The translations under genes were made by a program, and so were the position numbers. This document shows positions 19,726-29,960 of a DNA stretch of 64,000 nucleotides, in pieces (the first letter of the stretch is position 1; every line of letters starts with the position of its first letter). The stretch is from Larus michahellis. Taxonomy: Eukaryota; Chordata; Aves; Charadriiformes; Laridae. The DNA is taken from contig NC_133906.1 of assembly GCF_964199755.1 (NCBI RefSeq), positions 18,263,378 to 18,327,377 on the forward strand, given 5' to 3'. The notes under the pieces were generated by a model that had not been told where the DNA came from, ran no database searches, and saw only the letters and a list, made by a program, of their open reading frames with translations.

Positions 19726-20894
19726 GGCAGGCGGACGGTGGGGAGGTGTTTCCCCCACTACGCATGCGCTGCTGGGAGAGCGGTGCCCATCTGTGGCAAG
19801 GGCAGGAGGGAGTTGTCCCCGTCCCCGCCACGGCTTCAAAGTCCTGCAGGTTGAGAGCAGCACAGCAGCCCCTGCAGAGATCTTCTTGAGATCTTCCTTC
19901 GGCAGGTTCAGCAGTGGGGACGTGGGGATGGGGACAGCCCCGGTGCTTGGAAGGGGCAGCTGGGGTGGCTGGCTGGTTGGGTGCGTAGGAGGCACGGGGA
20001 CAAACATGGGTGCCTACAGCCATGCACATGGCAGGTCCGGCCAGGCAGAACTGTGGATGAAAGGGTCTGGTGGGTGGTTGACCCATGTGAAGTCCACCAG
20101 AGCTTGGGGAAAACCTGCCTCCCAAATGTGAGGCTGTGGAGAACCATCTGTCCTCTGAGTGCGTCCAGCCACGTCTCCATGGGCCATAGCTCCTCCCTGA
20201 AGCTGCTCCCGGCCCCCCAAGCCAGCAGAGAGGAGAAGCCCCAGCCTCATGTGAGGTCCCTGTAGCAGCAAGGCTGAGTCCAGCCTTGGCGGTTTCAGGT
20301 CTGACATCCATGGTCAGGAATCCGTCCTTCCACAAAGAAGTATAATAGAGAAACGCCATGGTCTTGGGTTTGGGGGAGGCCCTTGAGTTCCCAGAGCAAG
20401 AGCAAAGGCGGTAGCTGCCTAGCAGAGAGTCAGGAGCACCTATATACAGGGAAATGGTGAGGGACAACCTGCAGGCAGAGGCGCCAGGGCTGGCCAGCCC
20501 CTCTGCATCACCACCCCAGGGCCCCACAGTTCCTCCTAACGTTGCAATGGCCACCGCTTAAAGCTTGCGATTGCCTGCAGAGTCCTTGAGATAAAGGTCC
20601 CTCTCTTTGGAAGGAGCTGTGCATGGACCAGCCCAGCTCAGCGGACTTGTACACTACCACCAAGCAGTGGGGCTGAGCCCACATCGCCCTTCCTTGCCCA
20701 CTGAGGCGACCTCCCTGTGGCCACTGGTCCAGACAGAAAGGAGAGGTGTTTTGGGGGTGATCCCTGGAGCAAGGGAAAGCAAGAGTGTGCTGGTGACCTC
20801 CCTGTCCATCCCTCTCCTTCGCTCCCACCCCACGGCACGGCTGTCCAGAGGTCCACCCTGGCCAGGCTGGGTCGATGCTGGGGGGGTCTCCCCA
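19726..20894 (-). other. Probable ARSI 3' UTR and flank
   Basis: This lies directly downstream of the ARSI stop codon on the minus strand. I see no AATAAA on that strand between 18.1 and 20.9 kb, so the polyadenylation site is not placed. A 321-codon minus-strand frame (20554-19589) has no recognisable protein features and is treated as chance. Confidence 0.45.
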
Positions 20895-22296
20895 TCAGAT
20901 GCGGTTGGACATGAGCCTGGTGTTCAGCTTGCGGAAGAAGGAGCGCAGCTTGCAGATCTTGCACTTCTTCTTCTTGTTCCTACTCTTCAGGGGCTCCCCC
21001 ATGCCTTCCCACTCCTCTGCGTCATCCTCGCTGGCCCAAGGTCCCCAGGCGCCACCGTTGAAGTCTGGGTGAGCCCGGGGGTTCTCCGCGGGGTACCGCA
21101 CCGGGATGGCTGTCCGGTTGTAGTGCACCAACCTCATTAGGAGGGTCCTGACCACATCTGGGCGCTGGTCCGAGAGGTCGTAACGCTCATAGGGGTCAGC
21201 AGTGATGTTGAAGAGCCACACGGACTTCCTCAAGCCATCAGTGAGACGCTCCAGGTTCCACCAGCTCCCTGGGAAGTTGGTCAGGGTCTGCGGGGGGATC
21301 CAGTCACTGTATCCCGGGTCGCCAGTGAGGAGCTTCCACTCCCCAACGCGGATGGAGGCTTGCACGGCCGTGTTCCAGATGCCAAAGCCGTCCTCCAAGG
21401 AGCCGTACTTGGCATGGTTGTACAAGGGGTCAATGTTGTGCAGGATTTCGGTTCGTGGCGACTCCTTGCCCTCGCTGATGGCAGGCCAGACGTTGTAGCC
21501 ATCCAAGCCTGGGACATTGCTCAGGTTGCCCCTGGCCAAGCTGACGAGAGTTGGGTACCAGTCCGTGATGTGAACCAGCGCCCAGCTGGTCCGACGCTTG
21601 CGCTTGATCAGGGGACTGTGGACAAAACCAATGCCACGGACTCCCCCTTCCCAGTATGTCCCTTTGCGGCCCCGTAGTGGCCAGTTGCTTCCCCCAGAGA
21701 AGGTCTGCCCACCATTGTCAGTGGAGAACACGATTACGCTGTTGTCATAATAACCGTACTTCTTGAGAGCCCAGGTGATGTTCTTCACCGCTTCGTCCAT
21801 GCATGTCACCATGGCGGCATACTTGCGGCGAGCGACGTTGCCCATGGAGCGGTAGCGGTAGATGTACTCCTTGGGTGACTGCAGAGGCGTGTGGACTGCT
21901 TGGAAGGCCACGTAGATGAAGATGGGCTCCTTGGGGTTGTGGGATGCCAGGATCTTGTTGACGCGCTGGGCGTAGAGGAAAGTGGAGTACTTCCCGCTTT
22001 GGTCCCAAGCCACATCCTCCCCTTCATGCAGGTCATAGCCGCAGACGCCCGGCCCATCGCAGTTGTCGTAGGTGTAGTAGTCCACATTGCCCGTCAGGGA
22101 GCCCAGAAAGGTGTCAAAGCCCCGGCGGGTGGGCAGGCATTCCTTCTTGTAGAAGCCAAGGTGCCACTTGCCCACCATGTGCGTGGAGTAGCCGGCTTCC
22201 TGCAGCTTCTGGGGCAGGGTGACCTGGTCGAGAGGCAGGCAGTTGGGCTGCCGAGGGCGGATGATGGAGTGCTGCAGCCCTGTGTGGATCTGGTAC
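20895..22296 (-). CDS. ARSI: ARSI coding exon 2 (terminal)
   Basis: 1402 nt from the acceptor CTGGCAG to the TGA at 20897-20895. It begins [14 protein letters not shown] and ends [12 protein letters not shown]. It contains GKWHLGF, the second half of the active site, the C-terminal small domain and several N-glycosylation sequons (for example NIT at 279, NIT in LFNITADP and NRT in YNRTAIPV). Single-exon coding of this large part matches the family. Confidence 0.97.
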
Positions 22297-23755
22297 CTGC
22301 CAGGGAAGAGCCAGGAGGAACAAGTGGGGATGGAGAGCAGTGCTGGGTGGCACTGTATGTACCGAAGACCCCAAATGCATGTCGCTCTCCATATCACCCA
22401 GCCCAACCCCATGGCGCAAGCCCTAGGCCACAGACAGGGAGCTCCTCATCCACCTGAAAGTACCAAAAGCAGATGCAAAAGAAGAGAGAGGGAGCTCAGC
22501 AAACATCTCAAAAGCACACTGACAGCTCTCCCAGGATGCCACCAGCAGTTGGCCCCGCTGCTGCCAGCCCAAGGCAGGTGGCCAGGCTCTGCCAGGGCTG
22601 GGCAGAACAAGCAAGAGTTGTGTAGCGATCCCCGTGGGTTTGCAGCACCCCACCTGGGTGCCCACACATCCCTGTCCTCCCCTGCTCTGCAAACCCTGGA
22701 GATGCCTGGGGTTCTTCCAGAGACATCAGGAGAGAAGAGAGGTTTTTTGCCTGGACCACGGTGGGCTCCACCACCCGCAGGCAGTAGGTGACCACATCCA
22801 TAGGCACCTCCCTGAGGCCCACTCCTCAGCAGGAGATGATCTGATGAGATCTACCTCCTACGGTGAGTGCTGAGTTTCCAGCCCTGCTCCAGGGAAAGCC
22901 CCATCTGTCCCAGAAGGCAGAAGGGCCCAGGATCAGGCCGCTGTGCCACCGTGGGAGAGGGTGATGGACCAGCATCCAGCCTGCCCTGGCCAGTGGAGCA
23001 CTGAATGTGCAAACAGGAAAAGCACGGTCCAAGGGACTTGTAGATGAAGGAGAGAATGATCCTTCGAACCCACAGCCCAGCAGCAGATTCCCACCAAGGG
23101 CCAGTGTGAGAGCAGCACAGGACTGCCCTGGGGACACAGCTCCTTGCCCGGCACTGAAAGACCTCATGGCCAGAGACCTCCCTCTCCCAAAGTGACGTCG
23201 CTACCCAATGGCATCTGCATTTTTGGCCTTGCCATGTGCTGCTATTTATCCCATATGGAAAACCAACCGTTTACCCAGGGAGCCTTCTAGAGAAAGCCAG
23301 CAAGACCTCTTTCCCTGGAAGATCTCCATCATCTGCCAATACACCAGGGCATCTGTCTAGCAGCGAGCTGGGGACAGAGCTAAGGAGGGGACAGAAAGGG
23401 GGACACGAGTGGGGTGTGAGCAGGTGCTGGCTTACCTGCCGGTTATCAGCTGGCTCCGGGACGGGGTGCAGATGGGCTGGATGTAGTAGTTCTCCAGCTT
23501 AACACCCTCGGCTGCCAGCCTGTCCAGCGTTGGCGTCTGGATATCTGAGCCGTGATACCCGACGTCGTGGTAGCCCTGGTCATCGGTCAGAATGAAGATG
23601 ATGTGGGGTGGCCTGGCGAAGGCGGGAGGCAGCGATTTCTCCATGGGGTCCGTGGCCACGTCGGCCACCAAACTGGGCTTCATCCAGTCCCAGGATAAAT
23701 AGCCGAAGCTGAGGAGGCTGACGAGCGAGAAGCCCGTGAGGGCATAGACGGCCAT
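20895..23755 (-). CDS. ARSI: ARSI, arylsulfatase I (complete coding region, two exons)
   Basis: Secretory-pathway type I sulfatase of the ARSB/ARSI/ARSJ group; its physiological substrate is not firmly established. Exons 23755-23436 and 22296-20895 join within codon 107 (AG|G) and give 573 residues against about 569 in human. Visible features are a hydrophobic N-terminal segment (about residues 5-21), the metal-binding Asp pair in LTDDQGYHD (58-59), CTPSR with Cys96 as the residue converted to formylglycine by SUMF1, GKWHLGF (149-155) as second sulfatase signature, a catalytic His region AVHT (His242), metal ligands in STDNGG (300-301), and a C-terminal basic tail with KKKKCKICK. All key residues are intact. 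The start was chosen because it aligns with the short human N-terminus ([10 protein letters not shown] follows). An in-frame ATG 59 codons upstream has no conserved sequence after it. Confidence 0.97.
22297..23435 (-). other. ARSI intron 1
   Basis: 1.14 kb, GT-AG, interrupting codon 107. No exon, RNA gene or repeat was recognised in it. Confidence 0.9.
23436..23755 (-). CDS. ARSI: ARSI coding exon 1
   Basis: 320 nt from ATG (23755) to AG of codon 107, donor GTAAG. It holds the signal/anchor segment and the catalytic CTPSR motif. The stretch from [12 protein letters not shown] onward is nearly identical to the human protein, while residues 27-48 between the hydrophobic segment and the sulfatase fold are variable. 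Confidence 0.97.
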
Positions 23756-24150
23756 CCCGGAGCACGCTGCGCTGCCTGCGAAGGGAGCTACTGTCCCGGC
23801 ATCGTCTCGGAGCCACGGAAGCAGGAGGTCCCCCCCTCCTCCAGGAGAGACCCCCGACCTAGGGGATGGTCCCCAAAACCCCCGCAGCTGGTTTTGCGGG
23901 AGCAGCTCCCATGAAGGCACACTCGCGCACACAAAAAGGGCTTAATCCGCCGGGGCTGGGTTGCCTTCAGTCAAAAGAAAATAACCCTCGCGCCGCTCCA
24001 ATCACACACATCTGCACGGCAGGACGGGCTCCTCGCAGTGATTAACGGCAGCCCCAGAGCCCCTCACCAAGCGTCCCGAGCGCTGGAAACACTCCCTGGC
24101 TTCTTGGGGTTTTCTTCCCGGTGTTATTTCTTTATAAAGAACCCCCTAAA
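23756..24150 (-). promoter_or_regulatory. ARSI: ARSI 5' UTR and candidate promoter
   Basis: Upstream of the ARSI start on the minus strand there is an inverted CCAAT box (CCAATC on the plus strand, 23998-24003) and a TATA-like TATAAA on the minus strand (24136-24131, in CTTTATAAAG). If that TATA is used the start site would be near 24100 with a 5' UTR of about 350 nt. The CpG content is moderate. Position is inferred only. Confidence 0.35.
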
Positions 24151-26170
24151 AACGTCGCCGGAGAAAGTAGCTGGCTTCTCCTCCGCTCCAGCCCTGCGCC
24201 TGCCTGGCTGTCCGGGACGGCTCGCTCGGGATACGATGATCCTTTTCTTTAAAATCCTGCAGAAGAGGGTGCTAAAGTTCAAGCCCAGGGGTGCCGAGCT
24301 CTCTGCCGAGTTTCACCCTCCAGGAAAGAGCCGCCCTCTCCTTTTCCCACCCTCCGCTCCAAGGCAGAGAGTCCCAACATCTGCCTGGGACGTGGGCTAA
24401 GACTCCAGGTTTATGGGGAGCTGCAAGTTCGGCCCCTCCCAGCTCAGCGACTCCAGGAAAAAGCTGGGAAGCCCCGGAGAGTGCAGGGTCCTAAGCGTGG
24501 TGTTCCCCGAGCCGCCGACACTTCTCTTCCTGCTTGTCCCGAGATGTGTGACACACGGGCCAGGGCCCCGGTGGGATGCTCAGCTGGAGCCCCCGCAGCA
24601 TCCAGCCGGGGAGGGCAGCGGGGAGGGCTGGGTCCCTGGGAGGGATTGCTGCCTACGCTGCCAGAATCACCATCCAAATAAATCCCGGGCAAGGGGAAGC
24701 TGCAAAAACTTGTTGGGACACCCCCAGCGTTGAATAAAACCACTCGAGGGCATGCAGAGCACTACAGAGCGGGGTGGGTGCTGCTGCACCCATTTTCCAG
24801 GTAGAGAAACTGAGGCAGAGAGAGACCATTTGTGCCAGCCAGGAGCAAGGTTTGGTGTGAACTAGAGACCTCTGCCAGTGCAAGGGTACTGGGACAAGGA
24901 GCCAGGTTGGTGCCTTGATGCTTCAGAGGAACTTTTGGGAGAGATGAGCAATGCTCCTGTGTAACTCCTTTTGCTGGCACTCCTCAGGCATCGGGAAGCC
25001 ATCACGCCTGGCATGCATCTCATCCCCTCAACTCTCCCTAGGGCAGGACTTGGCCCAGGAGCGGGAATTTTGGTAGCACAAACCCCCGCAACGTTCACCC
25101 ACCCCTGGCAGAGCCGGGAGCTGAGCCCTGTGGCTGTCTGGGCACCGTGACATCCCTTGCACTGTACCGATGGGGACCTGAGGGGTCCTCCAACACAGCC
25201 CCCCCAGCCCGTGCGCCCTGCCTGCCTCTAGGACCTGCAGTGGTGGGGTCTCGCCGGGGGCTTTCGGGGGGCTCTGTCTGCACTTAGGCAAGGCCTGGCT
25301 CAGAGGAGCAGCTCAAACAGAATGTTCCAGGCCCCCTGCCCTGGGGTCCCCTCTTGGTCCCCAACCCTGGGCTTCCCTCTGCCAGGTCCCCTGCATGTCC
25401 CCTCCCCTGGGTTCCCTTCCTGGCCTCCCCCCGCAATCTCTGCCCTTCCCCTGACGCCTCCAGCCCCCCGCGCCCCACATCCCACACCCTCCCCCCTCCA
25501 CGCCAGCCTGCCCCACGGCACCCCAGGCGCTGCGGAGGAGTGGGCAGGAGGCAGCACAAGGCTCCCTGCTCCCAGGGATGGGGGTGAATCCCAGGAAAGG
25601 GAAAGGGAGGGTGGGCTTCACCCTCCTGGCTTTAGACACAGGCAGAGGGGACAGGGACAGGGACAGAGATCCCATTTCATCTGGGGCTTGGGGGGTTTGC
25701 AGGAGCACAGGGAGGGGTGCAGGGGCACAGGAGTGGGAGGCAGGCATGGATAGCTGGGTTCTGCGCCTTTCTCCGCCGGTGGAAACCCCTGCTCGCTTGA
25801 AGGAGTGCTGGTGGAAAGCCCTGCTCCAGCAGGGCTGGGTCGAGCCCTTCAGCAAGGTTTGGTTAATCCCTGGGGGTTCATCACTCATTTCTTCCGCCCG
25901 CTCCTCTTCTCCCTTCCCCTCGCTCCTTCCCACCGCTCGTCTGCCTCCTGCACCTCTCCCTCTTCTCTCTCGACATCTTTACTTTGGAACAATTCCCTTC
26001 TCTTGGAAAAATCTGGACCTGACTGAAGGGAAATAGAGGCGGCGGGTTGTTCGGGACTCTCGACTCCTGGGTCCTGTATTCCTGATGGACCCCTGCAGCC
26101 CAGGGAGACCCCTTTGTGCCCCCCTTCAACTACCTGGGGCTGCGGGACTCCCCGAGCATCCCCCGTACAC
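24151..26170. other. Intergenic between ARSI and TCOF1, proximal part
   Basis: No gene seen. A probable MIR remnant lies at 24785-24870. The 25.3-25.75 kb part is C-rich with fortuitous open frames. Confidence 0.7.
24785..24870 (+). mobile_element. Probable MIR (CORE-SINE) remnant, sense
   Basis: CCCATTTTCCAGGTAGAGAA, then ACTGAGGCAGAGAGAGACC, followed by GTGAACTAGAGACC, resembles the MIR core (CCCATTTTACAGATGAGGAA, ACTGAGGCACAGAGAGG). It is old and diverged, with approximate edges. Confidence 0.6.
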
Positions 26171-26179
26171 ATGGCTCCG

Positions 26180-26370
26180 TGCACTGCTTGGACCGGAGAC
26201 AGAGTTATCGCCAGGGATTATAATCACAGCTCTTTCCAAATAATAAATAATAGTCAGTTTGGGTGAATATTATGGATTAGAGAGCAAATTGCAGATGTCA
26301 GGGCTGAGATGCGGCGGAGAAAGTGTTTTTTAGGCAGCACAAACTGCTGATAAACTGTGTTTTGCTTGGG
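26180..26370. other. AT-rich candidate conserved noncoding element
   Basis: An AT-rich segment in GC-rich DNA with GGGATTATAATC (26214-26225, paired paired-type homeodomain sites), a long AATAATAAATAATA stretch near 26240 and GATAAACTG near 26349. It has no open frame of note. Its composition suggests selective constraint, but conservation was not tested. Confidence 0.35.
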
Positions 26371-27056
26371 GCTGGAGGACTGAGTGGGGAGGGCGGCGTG
26401 GGAGCGGGGGATGTGCTGGAGCCCACCTCGGAGGAGCAAGAGCAGCGCCGAGCACCTCCGGGGTCCATGGATTTGCTGCTGCAGCGGCTTCTGCAGCCAC
26501 GTGGTGGGTCTCATCCTGCTCACGCCTTCGGCGGAGGATGCACAGGCCGGGAGAGTCACCCTGAATCTGAATTTCATCTGCTGGCGATGGCCAGAGCTCA
26601 GAGGGCTGAAAGGAGGGAAGGAGCCAGCAGCAGGGACGTGGGCACACGCTGGCACGGGGAGGGGACCTTCTGTGCCCGGCCAGGGCAGCCGGCTCAGGGA
26701 AGGCAGTGGTGCGTCCAAGCTGGCCCCAGGTCTGGGGAGGAAACAGCGGGCTTAACTCAGCTCAGGGAGCTTTTCCAAGAGCTGAAGGGTGAATAAATCC
26801 TGAATTTCTTGGCAGTGACCCTGCTCTGACGGTTCGGGGACAGCTGGCTGGGTCCCAGCAGCACACGGACACCTCCTGGGGAAGGGGGATGCACAGCCTG
26901 GGTTCTCCTCCAAGAAATGATAAAAAGGTGAAAAGCAGCGAGGGGTACGGGGAAACCACTCTAGACCTTGGGAGAAACGGGGTGCAACGGGACCCTCAAA
27001 CCAGCCCCACTGAAATCCTCTGACGGGGAGGCAGGAGGTGGGAGCAGCTGGGAGGA

Positions 27057-27083
27057 AGGAGGAGGAGGAGGAGGAGGAGGAGG
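27057..27083 (+). repeat. (GGA)n microsatellite
   Basis: Nine GGA units within a purine-rich stretch. Confidence 0.9.
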
Positions 27084-27570
27084 GAGAGGAAGAAATGACA
27101 GCTCTGGAGTTTCAGGGTCAGGACGATTTCAGCCGGCTGGGAGGCAGCTCTGGGGGTGATTAATGCATCACAAGGTCCAGGGGGTGGAAAAAGTACTCAG
27201 GGCCCGCAGCCACCCCGCTTCGACCGCTCTTAATTCAAGGCAGTCACTCGTTCAGCCTCGCTCAAAGATGTCTCAAGAGCCAGGAGCTTCCTTGGAGAGC
27301 TCCGGCGTGTTGCACAACGGGGAGGTTTCCCCTGGCAGCCGGCCTGGCCATGGATGATGAGCCAGCCGGCAGCCCCTGCCTGCTTCGGTCCTGCATCTGC
27401 CCAGGCGAGGACAGCCCCGCTCCTCCCCGTCGCATCAGCCGCTGCGACAAAAGACACTTGAGCCACCCTCCCAGCCTGCTCCGTGGTGGTTTTACCACTC
27501 CAAGGTGACGGGGAGCCCCACTGGGTGAGCTGGGTGCTGGCTGCGGGGCTGGCAGCGTCGCCACGGGCAG

Positions 27571-27775
27571 AGCATCACCCACCCGCATCCCAACCGAGCT
27601 TCCCCATCCCACAGCATCACCCACCCGCATCCCAACCGAGCCTCCCCATCCCACAGCATCATCCACCCGCACCTGCATCCCAACCGACCTTCCCCATCCC
27701 ACAGCATCACCCACCCACATCCCAAATGACCTTCCCCATCCCACAGCATCACCCACCCGTGCCCCAGCCCAGCAT
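27571..27775 (+). repeat. 42-bp minisatellite (about 4.7 copies)
   Basis: Units start AGCATCACCCACCC and end TTCCCCATCCCAC. Copies are 27571-27612, 27613-27654, 27655-27702 (48 bp, with a 6-bp insertion), 27703-27744 and a partial copy to about 27775. The first two differ by one base and later copies by several, so the array is degrading from left to right. The period is a multiple of three, which makes both strands open, but no gene signals flank it. Confidence 0.92.
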
Positions 27776-27999
27776 GTCCACATGCTTGTGGACCCTTTCC
27801 AGTTGGGACTAACCCCCCCACACTGAGAAATCACACAGCAGCCGGGGTAAAGCCACCGGCTAAAGCCCAATATGCTCCTTTTTGGTGCTTTTTAGCCCAA
27901 CGGCACAACCTTTGCAGCAGCAAACCCTGACCAGTGCCGGGGCCAGGTCCCCTCCATGTCCCTGCAGCTGGCACAGCTCCTCGCATTTGCACAGCTGGT

Positions 28000-28620
28000 T
28001 CTCTAACCAAATATTTGAATATTACCTCTTTTTTTTTTTTTTTTAATTATTAATTTTATGTGGCCTGGGGCAAGAATAAAAATAATCACAGCCCTTCCTG
28101 CTTTTTTCTCCCCACCACCCCCTTGCTCCGGCCGCACTTGCATTTTGGCTCCGAAAGCGCTCGCTGCAAACGGGGTTAAGCAAACAGGCGCCGCATATTT
28201 CTCAGCGGCTGCGATCTGCCACGAGGGCCACACAGCAAAGTTTAAAACTAAGCCTCAAATCTTTTTTTTTTTCTTCCCCCCCCCGCCCCGCCTTTTTCTT
28301 TATTTTTTAACCCTTCCCGGGGCCGGAGCCCCTTCAGCCCTCAATACTGCCTTTCTCTCGCCATCAATGGGGCATTATGGCAGGGGAATTATTGAAAGCA
28401 GAACTCCCAGGCTTTACAATGGGAGCTCTGTGCAAGGCAAATATTGCACAATCTGTTTGCACGCTGCCGGCTCCGTGCCCTTCCCCCTCGGCAGCCCTGC
28501 TCACGCCTCAGCCTCCGGCCTGCCCAAACGGGACCTTAAAAATAAGAAATATGAAAGGTTTTTAATAAGTCCCCTCTCTCCTTCTTCAGAGCAAGACATT
28601 TGACCTAACAGGGCATCGGG
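28000..28620. other. AT-rich candidate conserved noncoding region
   Basis: Contains AAATATTTGAATATTA (28009-28024), a T tract, TTAATTATTAATTTTATG (28042-28059), AATAATCAC (28081-28089) and CAATGGGGCATTATGG (28365-28380). These homeodomain-type AT-rich motifs are spaced through GC-rich DNA. There is no coding potential. Confidence 0.35.
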
Positions 28621-29472
28621 GAGCCCAGCCCGGCCTCGAAAAAACACAGCGCGTCGCTCTCGCCTCTTAGATGTTTAAGGGTTTCCGCTCGCCCCGTCCA
28701 ACGTGTGATGCATTTACTTTTTTATTGGGGCGATGAAAGAGCCTAGGCAAGTCTGGAAAAGAAGGGAGCAGTCCCAGGAACGGAGAGAGCTTGTTATTTT
28801 GTCTAGAAGGGGCGGGGGGGAAAGGCTGAGAGGAGGGGGCGGGCAGGCGATGAGGCGGGAAGGAAGGAGGCTGGAGGCATCGCCGGTCCCAAGCCTGGCA
28901 GAGGATGGGGCTGGAGGCGAACACATCTCCATTGACTTTGAGGGCCTCCAAGAGGTCCTGGCCATCACGCCCTTGGCCTGGGGATGAGTCCAGTGGAGTC
29001 TTCTCCCTGCCACATGTTTTCTTTGCTCCCCTGGTGTCTTATCCTGCAGGGATATCCCCCGGGACTGTGTCCCTTCCTCTGTGCACAGTGGGCAGGCAGC
29101 ACTTCTGCCAGGCAGCGCCAGGACCTGCCTCTTCCCCACCAGCCCCCAAAATCCCATTTTCCCACTCCAGGGCCTCATTTTCCCCACCCTGAGCCCAGCA
29201 CTTCCCTGTCTCCAGCCACACGGAACCTGTGGGTAGAAGCCGATTTTCTAGCGGCAACCGCAGCGGCAAGATCTCGACCAGATTACAGGGATGGGGCTTG
29301 GTCTGGGGGGAACGGGGAGGTTTTTCGAACACACCACAACTCGCTCTCTGGAAGCTGGAGCCAGGGGAGAAGAAAACAGCAAATCTGCATGGGTTCCTGC
29401 TTATGCAACCCTCGTCATCGTTAAAGGACCGAGGAGCATGGCAGCAGCCATGACGGAGGATGCCAAAGCCAC

Positions 29473-29487
29473 GGGGGGGGGGGGGGG
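29473..29487 (+). repeat. G homopolymer
   Basis: Fifteen G, followed by GGCGGGGCGGGGGG-type tracts, so quadruplex formation is likely. Confidence 0.85.
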
Positions 29488-29589
29488 CGGGGCGGGGGGT
29501 GGCAGCACGTTATGGGGGCAGCGAGGAGAGCATCAGCCGTCCCTCTGAGAAGGGCTCGGCAGCACTGGTGGATGTTGTTCTTGGAGCCA

Positions 29590-29960
29590 AACGGCCTATT
29601 TTATTTTTTTTTTCTTTCACTACCCTGCCCGTATTTCGTGCCATTTGCGCAGTCGAAAAGAATCGTCATCATCAAAACGCACTTAGGAGCCGTAGCACAA
29701 TATTAGAGCCTTTTCTAATGTAAACCATAGCCACGAACAACACATGTTGGGCTTGGCCGGGGTTTGTTCCTGATCAAAACACTGCTGCTCCCCTTCCTCC
29801 TCTCCCGGTCGCCCAGGGCTACCAAAATACAAAATAAAAGCCCTAAATATGAGTCGGTTTATCTCCTGGTCTGAGGAATTTTTCTCCTGGTTTTGGTCAC
29901 TGATAATAATCTCAATGACTCTGCTAATGCTCCCGTGAAACAACTTCTATGCCTTCCTGC
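29590..29960. other. AT-rich candidate conserved noncoding element
   Basis: Non-repetitive, AT-rich and CpG-containing sequence without open frames: CGTGCCATTTGCGCAGTC near 29637, CATCATCAAAACGCAC near 29667, GATAATAATCTC near 29902. Its look is that of a vertebrate enhancer. This is inference from composition only. Confidence 0.35.

Noticed and set aside
19589-20554. 321-codon minus-strand open frame downstream of ARSI
   Set aside because: It is on the ARSI strand in the probable 3' UTR, and the peptide has no features of any known family.
27492-27870. Repeat protein with VGWG-type units read from the 42-bp minisatellite
   Set aside because: The open frame follows from a repeat period divisible by three and exists on both strands; there are no gene signals.
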